Below, piece after piece: positions 38,176 to 49,363 of a DNA stretch of 64,000 nt. The notes beneath the pieces were generated by a model. That model was not told where the DNA came from. It was given only the letters and a program-made list of their open reading frames with translations, and searched no databases. Source of the DNA: Diphasiastrum complanatum (Eukaryota > Streptophyta > Lycopodiopsida > Lycopodiales > Lycopodiaceae); NCBI GenBank assembly GCA_029204225.1, contig CM055101.1, forward strand, positions 44,080,180-44,144,179, in the 5' to 3' direction. The translations under genes were made by a program, and so were the position numbers. Each line of letters begins with the position of its first letter. The first letter of the stretch is position 1.

Positions 38176-38629
38176 ATCACTCCAACTCTCCAGAACTCGA
38201 CTCATTTGTACTCCTGTCATTAAACACAAATCATTCGAGTTCGTCTCAATTCCTAAGCACCAGTACATTATGTAAATATACACACACTCTCTCTCTCTCC
38301 ACGACAACTTTGCAGTCTTACTCTTTGATCTATGACGAATGCATGCATGTGGAGAAGAGTAAATTAGAGTTCATGTGCGAACTCAATTGTGTCTTTATTA
38401 TATCATTACATAGGATCAGAGATCTTAGAGAGAGTGGAAACCATTCAGAAGATAGAGATAATTATTTAATCTGTAACTAGCTAATAATATCATTGCACAC
38501 AATGCACCATTATTGTGAACCATTCTTGGACACAAGATTGTCATGCGATTGTTGTACTCACAACTGCTTAATTCAGATTTTCTATTCTTCTGATGTGTAT
38601 TGCACTACGAATGCCTTTTGATTCTTTGC
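38176..38629. other. Unassigned DNA between copia fragment and block copy 2
   Basis: No gene recognised. It contains a short CT run near 38287-38300. Confidence 0.4.
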
Positions 38630-40212
38630 TCATCAATCAAAACATATTACAAGCAACAAATCGACACAAATCAAGCAAAATTCTCCCAAAACTAACTCTA
38701 AAATGAAGCTTTAACACTACTACGCCAAAACCAAGATGCCTAAATGCAAGCTAACAACCATCTATGGATCATAAACATGTTGAAAATGAAAAATTGGTGT
38801 AGCTCCCTGGCAACGGCGCCAAAATCGTAGCGGGTTTTTCTATCCACCTTCAACCCTAGACCTAAACACCTACAAAACATCAAGCGATGAAGAGGATTCT
38901 AACATGTCACGCGGAAGTTCGTTTTCATGAGAGCGACATCATAATTCAGATTCATACACATGATTATGATACAACATCTAACACTACGATCCACTAACCC
39001 TAATCACCACGATCAAGCTTACTTTGCTTCATAAAAAAGTATAACAAGGTTTAGTCCCAACAATTAGCAGATCCAAACAACATAAAAATGCAAAGAAAAC
39101 ATCAGAGATAGAACAAAGAGAAGAGCAAGGACATCCAAGTGCAATTTGGTAGAAATTCCACCTTCTTGATTGAACATGAGAAATGAACTACAAATCACCA
39201 CTATTCATAGTGGATTTTAGGGCCCTTGGCCTTAATTTCTAATGTTTCTACCTTCCTTATTATTTGAATTTTGAAAATTGGGAGAAACCATGTTTTATTC
39301 ACTAACTTGACTATTAGGCCCTACGACATTTTCAAAAAAGTGACTGCAACTTTCTCACCATTTTTCACTCAGTCTGATGTTATGCACAAGCTAAAGTAGC
39401 AATCCAAAGCACGACAAGCCTCCATATACCTAATTCAGTGCATTGGTGCTCCGCTTTTCACTTACTGATTATCGTAAACCTTGAACTCTCAAAAAACCGT
39501 ATTTCGAAGCTCTCTCAAACGACAACATTGTTTGATGCTCAAACCATGTTAGGCTCTGTTACCAAGTTGAGATTCACGTCACACAAGATCACAGATAGGC
39601 ATGGAGAAAACACCTCAGTAAGTACTCTCCCAACTCAAACTCCATATAATAAGATTGTATTTCAAAAACCCTGTATATATAGGACTTTAGTGGCAAGCCA
39701 TGCATGACCTAAGTTGCCACTGACGGAACACGTGTCCCCTCGACTGCCTCATCATACATACAATTGGTCCTAGTCTTATGACTGGACCCACAGTACACTG
39801 ATTCAATAACTCTACTTTTATTTTGATTAAACAAATATTGTCTTTATTTTTTTTCATGTTGGTGATCACGCCATATTTTAATTAGTTTGTGAGTTTGAGA
39901 AAGAACAAATCAGTTTACATAGATCGATAAAAATTAGCATGCTACTTTTGTTTTTGATGATGAAGAAGATATGTAAGATACTTCTCAAAAACGTAAGCAT
40001 GGATAGTTGTTTTGATCGATCTATGGAGGCTGGTTGTAAGTTTTATATATAAGATAATGAAATATCTTTAAACGACACTATTCTTTATAAAAAAACATTT
40101 TGAAAGTCTGATTGGCCTTTATGTTACGAGCTTGATAATGCCATGCAAAATCCGAGTGAAATATTTGGGTATTTGACAAGGGAACATTTTGTGACATTTT
40201 GTTTGGCACTAA
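38630..40212 (-). mobile_element. LTR-retroelement block, copy 2, with primer-site complements
   Basis: Direct repeat of 35515-37145, offset about 3,117 bp. The tRNA-Asp primer complement is at 38804-38821 (one mismatch) and the initiator-Met-like site at 39552-39565. Homology with copy 1 continues to about 40212, where copy 1 is cut by the copia fragment, so the true repeat may be longer. It is broken, with no gag or pol recognised. Confidence 0.6.
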
Positions 40213-40667
40213 TGATTTTGGCATCGAGCATGGAATATTATCAAGTATTAAAAGAGAAATTTCAAATTCAAAGCTCATTGGAAATCATGTGCAAAGAAAT
40301 GGAACAAGTGTATGTTTGGTGCTTGAGAGAGATGGAGTTGGAGCTTGGAAATCACGAAAGGAAGTTGTTTGTCTTTTCGTCATCTACTAAGTTCGAGTTC
40401 AAGTGCATGATGGATCTGATTTGTTATTATTATAAAGGTTTAGATGGACTCATGGAGGTAGCAAAGACTTGGTTGTATGCTCATCTTCATCATTTCTACT
40501 TCATGTTTGATAAATATCAATTTATATTATGGTTGCTTCATGGTGATGGCATTGTTTTCACTCCACACAATGAAATGGAGTTTGATAGGATCTTGTTTGA
40601 TCTTAGCCAAAGTTTTGGGATGAAGAATCATATTTTTTTGCATGATATATCAAAGATAAGAATTTGA
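40143..40667 (+). CDS. Unrecognised 174-codon open frame beside the retroelement block
   Basis: The longest open frame in this part of the window that is not an evident transposon protein. It begins MQNPSEIFGYLTREHFVTF and ends FLHDISKIRI. It is rich in Phe, Tyr, Met and Leu with a Glu-rich middle (KEMEQVYVWCLREMELELG). I see no known domain, signal peptide or zinc motif. Its first codons also exist in block copy 1 (37076 on), so it belongs to the repeated unit, and it runs antisense to the tRNA-Asp primer site. Antisense extra frames are known in some plant gypsy lineages. It could equally be sense in a different element ending at the LTR-like site at 41296. Confidence 0.35.
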   Translation: MQNPSEIFGYLTREHFVTFCLALMILASSMEYYQVLKEKFQIQSSLEIMCKEMEQVYVWCLREMELELGNHERKLFVFSSSTKFEFKCMMDLICYYYKGLDGLMEVAKTWLYAHLHHFYFMFDKYQFILWLLHGDGIVFTPHNEMEFDRILFDLSQSFGMKNHIFLHDISKIRI

Positions 40668-41284
40668 AAAAATCTAGAATATTACCTTTATTTTGGTGTT
40701 CAAATCAGGCAAGATTCTAGCGTGAGGCATTGGTGCTTGGAAAGTGAAGTTTTATGGCAAAACTTGACCACTAAAGTTTTTGGCATGATTATTGGAGAAT
40801 CATAAATGGATCTAACATGTCTTTCAAGTTCAAATAAGAGGAGGATTAACACAAATAAGATGGTTTTATCACCCATTTACTTTTGGCGTTTGTATTGAGA
40901 TTGATTATTATTATTTATTGCATTTTTTATACTGCTCATCTTTTATGCGATGTATTCAGTTGAGAAAGGTACAAGGACAAGTATGGACTTTGTCAAATGC
41001 CAGTTTTTGGATATTCTCATTACTTTTTGATAATAGAAGATTGGAGAAACCATGTTGTTTGGATGCTCAAAGATGTATTGCAAAATACTAGTATGTTGTG
41101 GACTAACTATTTTTGCATGGATTGCTTTGAAGTTAAAAAAAAAGACACGAAAGCCTTGTGATGTTTCCAAAGAGGATCTACACTAATGGTGTGTTCATGA
41201 CACTTGGAAGTGGATCTTCATCAAGGAAGTCTTATCACAATTATTATGGTAAGCATGGATGGTGATTTTTTGACCAAGTTGTAT
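40668..41284. other. Noncoding continuation of the retroelement region
   Basis: No gene recognised. It probably belongs to the same element as the preceding open frame. Confidence 0.4.
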
Positions 41285-41709
41285 TGATGGGGGAATGTGA
41301 ACAAATCAATTCGAGACATAAATACGGATATTCAAATAGTTTGACTAAGAGTAAAAGGGAGGCCACATGTGTGGATGGGGCCAAGTTGGTCCAGATGACA
41401 TTGCTATATTGTTTTATGTACATATTTCATAAGACTATGTGATCAGTTTCAAAATAGTTAATCTAGACCATTGATTTGATGGATTGTGAAGATTTAGAGC
41501 ATCACCCTACTTCCAGACCCTTTCAAATTACAACTATAAATAATTGAACATTTTACTCTATATCTCACTTTGGTGGTGATATTGGAAGAAGAAAATTGGT
41601 GTCTACATTGTCTACTATTTCCTTATTATAGCTTGCATGGTGATTGATAGGTGCAACTTGATTTTTGTGCATGAATCAAAATTTATGTTATTATTATGTG
41701 TGCAAAACA
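41285..41709 (+). repeat. Polypurine tract and LTR-like block
   Basis: GATGGGGGAA (41286-41295) is followed by TGTGAACAAATC at 41296, a typical gypsy polypurine/3' LTR junction. A TATA-like ACTATAAATA is present near 41531, and a plausible CA end after TGTGCAAAA is near 41709. It has no partner, so the boundaries are tentative. Confidence 0.4.
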
Positions 41710-41867
41710 GGTGTTTTAATCTTATTTGAATCTTTTTAATATTTTAAAGATAATTGTAATGCAAATGGTTGTTGATGTGCATCTCACTAATTTCACAATT
41801 AAAAAATGTTTTGCTGATATTAACACATTTAGGTTCATTTTTTTTGTGTATAAATTTTTTATAACAA

Positions 41868-42486
41868 CTAGCGATGTGAACCCGCAAGTTTGCGGGTGGG
41901 CAAGGCAGGGAGATAAATTTGAAAAACCTCCATGTTTTTTTCTGGGTAGGGCCAGGTTGCCCGTGGGGCAGCACGACCGCTGCCTGAAAAAAAAGCATGA
42001 AGGAAAATTAAAAAAAAAACATGAAGGAAAATTAAAAAAACCAATGACTCCCATCACCATCGACAAGCCTTGACCTACGATTGTTCCGACGGACATCGAA
42101 GATATCCCTGTCGCACAACAAGGAGAATCATAGTAGCGCTCACGCTGCCCGTCGGAGCGTGAGCGTTGCCCGGACATTGTGAGCTGCCTGCTCACACTAT
42201 TATTTTAATTATAATAGACTAGTGATGTGAGCCCGCAAGTCTACTGGCGGGGAGTCGTTTTGGGCGAGCAGGGCAGGGTTTTGGGCGGGTGGGCAAAGGG
42301 GAGGGTGGGAAATTTGAAAAACTTTCATGTTTTTTTTTCTGGCCAGGGTCAGACTGCCTGTGGCACAGCGAGAGCGCTGCCCAAAAAAAAACATAAAAGA
42401 GAATTAAAAAAAAACAGGATCTCGAGGAGCGCTCACGCTGCCAGGACTGCCCGCTCACACTAATATTTTGATTAATATAGATAGAT
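41868..42486. repeat. Dimer of an unclassified interspersed repeat
   Basis: Two direct units (about 41868-42217 and 42221-42486) each start ACTAGYGATGTGARCCCGCAAG, pass a TTTGAAAAAC-CATGTTTTTTT-CTGG block and a GCTGCC-AAAAAAAA-CAT block, and end GCTCACACTA-TATTTT-ATTA. GC-rich heads with AT-rich tails suggest a SINE- or MITE-like mobile repeat that landed or was duplicated in tandem. Open frames across it on both strands are by-products. Confidence 0.7.
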
Positions 42487-42679
42487 TAGACAAATTTGAA
42501 AGTGCCTAATCAAATCAATCACTAAAAGAGGCCAAACTAAAGAAAGAAATAAGATTGAGGTCCTTGCTCTTCATGTCATTTGCCATTCCATAAAAATTTC
42601 GTTTGCCACTTCTTGGAAGCCGGGACCCTCACAAATAATTCAATAAATTTGAAATGGCCAGCCGTCAAACTGCAACAAC

Positions 42680-43372
42680 CATGTGTTTTCAGGTATATTC
42701 CCTCTCGTGGAAATGCGATTTCAAAGGCCTTCCTCTTCGTCGCGTTGCGGTTTGTCGATGGACTCCTCCTCCTCCTCCACTCCTTCTTCTTCCTTTCATG
42801 CTGTTATGTTAGGGTTTCTGCTTTCTTTCTATCAAATTCTCATCACTTTCGGTCGAATTAATTGTCCTCTTCCTTTTGTCAGATCCTAGTTTCTGCTTCT
42901 CATCTCTGTATTTGCATCGTCAGTAGCGAGATTGTTTGCAACAGGGCAAACAAAGAGCACACAGACACATATATTATTGAATCAGATATAGATATTTTCT
43001 CGTTGGATGATGCAGATGATAATAATATCAAATGATCCAGGGAAAGCGATCAAGGTGTTATGAGTATTTGGAGGAGGATTGATATATTGGAAGAAGCCGG
43101 TCAACGCAGATTCTTTTTGCCTTTGCATGCTAGCGGCTGATCTCATCCTCAATCAAATTATTGTATCTAGGTCTTTTTCTGATCAAGAAGAGTTCAAGAA
43201 GACCTCAATAATATTATTAGATGCAGTCCTTTTTCTGATTAAGAAGCCACTTTGCTTTTTCGACCATATATTTCTTGGATTAGAACAGAGTATCGAAGCG
43301 GCCGCAGATAATTTGACATATAGGAAAGATTCGGATACGAAGAGTGACTGGGAGCGAGCGGTAAGAGAAACC
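42680..43372 (+). promoter_or_regulatory. Upstream region and probable 5' leader of the VAP gene
   Basis: A CT-rich leader-like stretch (TCCTCCTCCTCC at about 42766) with TTAGGGTTT (about 42808-42816, the reverse of the telo-box common in plant 5' regions) lies ahead of the VAP start codon. A 5'-leader intron may exist. The frame of the VAP ATG is open back to an ATG at 43079, giving a possible 98-residue extension with no similarity to the family, so I take 43373 as the start. Confidence 0.45.
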
Positions 43373-43421
43373 ATGACGGGTGAACTTTTGACAATCCAGC
43401 CGGACGAGCTCAAATTCATAT
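43373..43421 (+). CDS. VAP exon 1 (residues 1-16)
   Basis: [16 protein letters not shown] plus one base. The start matches the family's M(S)TGELLxIxPxELKF start. Donor is GTATGT. Confidence 0.88.
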
Positions 43422-46400
43422 GTATGTTAATTCTGCACCTGCCTTCCCTGCTTCCGATGAGCGTGTGAAGAATGATTTACCTAGTATTTCCCGTGCGTTT
43501 CCTTTTGCATCATTTTTATCCCGTGAATCTTCTCCTTGATGTGAGTCCCTGCGTGCCCTATTTTTCTCATTCAGGTTTGTTATTTCATTTTGTATAGCAC
43601 CCTTCATTGCTTAGTGGAAGGAAGATTGTCCCTTTTATTATTACCTGTCAAGCGTGTGATTATGCCATTTTTTTGAAGAAATCCAATAGCAAATTTAACT
43701 TTCATGGAGTTCTTCTTATTGTTTGCTGAAAAAATCTTATAGCAGATTAAATGATTTTTTCATGGAGTTTTTCATACTATAATTGTTAAGTAATCAGATA
43801 GGAGGAAACGTGGAAAAGAGAATCCCGCAATGTGCGTGAATCTTATTGCTGCTGAATTAGTAGTGCTCCTTATTCTGGTTGATATATCCAGAGTACTTGT
43901 GCATGTGCTGAATTTGGTGTTTTGCTGCCGTTTTGACATTGAAGCTTTTCAAGATGTGCTGACATTTCTTTTTTTGCACAGAAAATTGTTGTTTTGAATG
44001 ATTTATTGAAATACTTGTGTGCTAGTCCAAGGTGGGGATTCTTTGCAAGTTGCTTTAAAATGTTTTTACCATTTGGATCATAAAACTACAATATACATTT
44101 TTAGGGTGGGGGATTTCCCTCATAAATAAGGAATATTTAGCTCAAACTTTCATAACAATTGTCCATTTTTTTCTAACTTGTGAGGTAAGTTTAAAACCTA
44201 GAGTTTGTTGAGACTAGTTGTCTCCCAGATTTCTTGATATTTGAGGTTGAGCTAGTAGTCTCACTGGTTAAATTTCAGCAGTGTCTATCTGTTTGATGGC
44301 AAGTGACAATGATTTACATAACTAGTTACATTCCCTCAAGTATTCACGTGAAAATGCCGCGATGATTTACTTTCTTTGAAATTCTTCGTAATATGCTTGA
44401 AATTCAAATAAATAAGGAGATTTTCTACCTTATGGATTATGTTGCTTTGATGACAGTTGAATTGCATAAGCAAATATCTTGCTCAGTGCGGCTTATTAAT
44501 GACACATACGATCACGTGGCATTCAAGGTTAGTGACTTTGCATGCAAGAGTTTTTTAACATGGCTAGTTGGAGCATTTTATACATATGCATGTACTCTTG
44601 ATTTCAAGATGCTTATGGTAGTGACATAATTAAATTCTTTTTGCAAGTTTATTACTTACCAAGAGTTAGTTACATCAATTATGAAACTTCAAACAATGCA
44701 CATATTATGAGGGGTATAGCTCTTTGTAAGTATCACCTATCAATGGATGCCTTGTGATAAATTGAAACTTGATTCTATAAACACGCTTTTACAACAAGCC
44801 ACCTTTCATTGTTGCCTTTGGGTATAACACAATATGTATATGGACATAGTTTGATTCGCAAGTAATTTCTTCCATTGGCAGTGGGCATAAGCAATTTTAT
44901 ATTCGTATATCCACAATTATCACTAAAGCACATCCAAAGAGAAGTGGCCTTAGCAAAGGAACATATGCAGAAACCAACTTTTTGATTCAAATTTAAATGG
45001 CAATCAATCTTTGTTTAGAACATATTGTTTACAATTAGACGTATTTGACATTTAAGCAGTTTTTTTGAAACATGATGGTCATAATAACACTCCTATATGC
45101 CTTTGTATAGAATACCATCAGCAAAATTTGCAACTTAATGATGGTTTTTATTAAGCACTCAATGTTTGATTTATGAGAGGTTATCGTGTCAACATGGTGA
45201 TTGCCCCTTTATTCTTGATGTTGGCAAGTGAATGAGGATAAATATTTTGTTTCAAAACTTAATCAAGTTTTTGTATTATACATGCTTAAATGACAAGAAG
45301 TTAAGAAGATTATTCAATCATAATATTATTGGGCCTCTTCTAAACCTCGAGTCAATAATCTACAAATTGGGCCCATGTACCATTTTTAGTGGTTGGAGTC
45401 ATTTTTTGGATGAATATGCTTTTTTGTACCTTGTAGAGAACTCGCTTTTAGGACTCTTTGGATGCCTGGTTTGATGAACCTTGGTAGCGTCAACCTTGAG
45501 CCCTACCAACAATTTCTAGAGAATCACTAAGGGCACCTAGAGTAGTATAAATATCAAAAGTTGCAAAGATTAACATTTGATTGGTTTGCTTTCTTTTGTA
45601 GAAGGCTCTTTGTACGGTATCTGTTCATAAATTGTTCTTAGTTGGAGATTGCTAAATGACGATGATTGATCGTGTCGGGTACATAGGGCTTGCTACTATC
45701 TTTGCCAAAGCATCCTAGGCATTCTTATGGGAATGAAGAAACACAATGCAACTTCAGACTGCAACTCAATTGCATGCCTACAAGACCCTAAACCCTAAAC
45801 CCTAAATGATTTGGGCATGCCATTGAAAACTTTCACTAGAAGCGGTAACAACTGAAACTAATAGCAGAAGCATGTTTGTGGGCACGAAGAAACTCAGTTT
45901 AGCCTCAATGTGCACCTCAATCAGATGACTACATGCCAGTTTACAAAAAGAGCCAAAAACACATGGAAAAAGGGCATGAGATTCACATCTTTTGCTACAA
46001 GCAATAATGGGGAAAACTAACAGCATAAGCATGTCCGTGGGGTTCAATACAGATGAATTGGAACTAAAAACCATCTCATTATGTTGCCTACAGCTCATTC
46101 CATGAGCTTCTAAGATGTGAAGCCAAAACTTATCTAAAACTGCTTTGGAGAGAAACGCCACTCTGCCTCGTCACTGCCACCGTGCTGATCACACACTGAA
46201 CAATGCTCCAAGATGGCTACAATTCACCATCACCCTCTCACCATCGCCATCTCTCTCTCTCTCTCTCTCTCTGAAAAGCAAATTTTTGTTATGTGGGCTG
46301 TGAGCTGCCTGCTCGCAGCCCACAAAAAAAAATTCAATTTTTTTTTTGTGATCCGGGACCATGTTTCTCGCGCGATCCGGAATGTGGTTGCAGCGGATCG

Positions 46401-49332
46401 CGATCCGCTGCAACTCAGATTCAGCTATACTGACTTGTGACTAAAAATTAGGAGATTATTTTAAGACTTTGTCATTCTCGTGCAAATGGCAAGTCATCGT
46501 CCTATTCCTTCTCCTATATGAGTAATTCTGTTTTCTACATTTCAAAGCATGGGTTTTCCCCACTGTTCGTATTTTGAGTCAAGGGGCCAGTCCTCTCCCG
46601 TTGAACGCTTATGGAGCTCATTCAGCCACATAGCATTGAAGAAGAGGCATCGTCTTGGCACGGAAAAGGCAAATGATTTGGTTTATGTTCATGCAAACCT
46701 ACGCTTGTTGAGTAGCATGGATGTGAAGGGCAAAGGGCAAATGTTTCTTGGTGTTGGTGGTGTGCCATCAAGCTCAGAGGATGGTCGCCACAAGTCCAGT
46801 GGACAAAGAGATATAGAGGACCAAGTGCCTAGTGATCTACCAAATGCTCTCGATTTTGACGATCCTGAGTCCATCTTTGCAAATATCAGCCATTGATCTT
46901 TTATGATGGCACATGCATTATGATAATTATTTAGTTGTTAGTAGCTAGTTAGTTACTCCCTACCAATAGTTTCTAGATTTTGGATTGTGAAGGCCTATGA
47001 ACCTGCTATTTTGATCTTTACTATAATATGTACAACACTGGTGACTGATCTTTGATATATCAAAACTCAGAATTTTGGAAGGCCATTTAAATGTTCGAGT
47101 CCCTCCACCGGTGCCTTCTGGAGGGAATTCATTCCCGGTACCCCTCCTCCTTCCCTCACAGACCTTCATACCTGGACCACATATGCCACTACCTTATATA
47201 CTGTTCCCACAGACGAGCCCAACTCCATTTCTCCCCGACCATCTACTTTCACTTTCTTTACCTCGGACATGGTCTTGACAGCCATCAAGAGAATGAAAAC
47301 CCGTCGCACCCGTGATATTGATTCCTCCTGGTGTACCAACATTATCCATCCCATTCATAAAACTGGTGACCCACCATGACTCCTGGTAATTATCGCACCA
47401 TTATGATTGGACATATCATTGCTAAGTTATATGGCACCATCCTCCAGTCAGCAGTCAGTTCTGAGGCAGAGTCTAGGAGATTACATGCATTGGGCCAGGC
47501 GGGTTTCAGAGCACACTACTCCACCACAGATCATATTTTCACCCTTCGGACCATTATTGAGGAGGCTAGACATAGGAAAGAGCAGGTCTATTGTTGTTTT
47601 GTTGACTTTAGGAAAGCCTTCGACTCTGTTCCACGTTCCCTTCTCATTTAGCGGCTACGTGACCTTGGTTTTTCTATTGACACGATCTTGGCAGTGATGG
47701 CACTATATGAGAGAGTCCTTGGCTGTTTTCGGAGTGACACCGACATTTCAGATCATATCTGGAGCACTATTGGCGTGAAACAGGGTTGCTCTTTATCCCC
47801 AACCCTGTTTGGACTATATATTGACGAGCTTGAGAGTGTCATTGAGAGATGTGGAGGCACAGGCTGCAGGCTTGGGAGTATCTTGATTGCTATACTTTAA
47901 TATGCAGATGACATGGTTCTCTTATCTCCTACCAGAGAGGGTTTACAATGACAGTTAGACAGCCTCCATGCCTTCTGCAGTAGATGGGGATTGGGGGTTC
48001 ATATATTGAAAACCAAGGTTACGATTTTCAACACATCGAGAGCTTTTATGCTGCTCCAGGAACTCATCTTTGAGGGACAGCCCCTGGACGGGTCTCACAT
48101 CATCTGATTGGGCCAGTATTTCACAACTGCAGATTCTCATGCTATCTCAGATGATACGAGCTAAGCCGTCTGTTCCACATCAGATTATCCTGACAGAGTT
48201 TGCGGTTCCACCCATACAGCTAGCCGCCATCTTCTAGCTTATCCTATATATACAGCGTATCATGGTGCTATCCACAGATGAGCAGAGATATATACAGACG
48301 ACACTTACCTCATCACGACGCGTTTATGACCAGGGGCACGAACTATCATGGTTTTCTCAGGCCTCCCAGCTACTGGATACACTTGGCATCTTTATCACAG
48401 ACCTTCCATCGGGCACCCATGAGTATATATAGAGCATATCTGAGCAGGACATGGCAGGGACAGCTTGGGGTCAAACCTGACTATTACAGGATGCACTTTC
48501 TGGAGCTAGACACATTGGGATTTCCAGTTTTACCACACTATCTTACCTCAGGACTATCTCACGGGCTTCGGTTTCTACTAGGCCAGTTCCGAGTTTCTTC
48601 ACACCAGTTGGCGATTGAGACCGGATGCTTTCAGGGTACTCCGCGAGAGGAGCGGCTCTGCCAGTTGTGTTCATTATCCATGGTCGAGTCCGAGGAGCAT
48701 TTCCTATTCATATGTCCAGTTTACTATGAGATCAGAGGGAGATATCACTGTCTTTTTTGTCAATCACCAGCTACACTACGGTCCCATACGAGGACCCCCG
48801 CTGTGTGGCACTTATGAGGACCTATGTCAGACAACTTAGCATACTTATCCAGACACACAGTCTCCGATTACATCATTCTTCTCTCGAAGAAGATCACGTT
48901 CTGATGCAGACATGACTGACAACGATTGCGATGACACTCCCAAACCTAGGATGCAGAGATGACGCACCACCCAGCCTCCGGTGACCATGCGAGTCACACG
49001 TCACACCAAATCTCCTACACAGAGACGCACTATATCTCATGCTCACAGACGACGTCAGTGGGCTCTAGCGCTTCCTCATGCTGTAGCTCGCATTACATCC
49101 TTCTACAACATCAGCATAGACCTGACATCTTGACCTGGATACATATGACTACTCTGCACAGGAGACATTCTCATTTATGTATTTATCTTAGTTTGTACTA
49201 GATGTTTTTCTTTATTACAGCTTTGGAGACGTTTTAGACGCTCTCATGGTTACCACATACATGTACTTCTTTGTCTTATATACCTTTTGGTATGGAAAAG
49301 ACATTAATAAAGCTTTCTTTCTCTCTCTCTCC

Positions 49333-49363
<31 letters not shown>

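Noticed and set aside
41722-42463. Several 60-157-codon frames on both strands
   Set aside because: They lie over the repeat dimer and read low-complexity tracts.
45786-45806. Chromosome end or telomere junction
   Set aside because: Only three units, with gene and transposon DNA on both sides.
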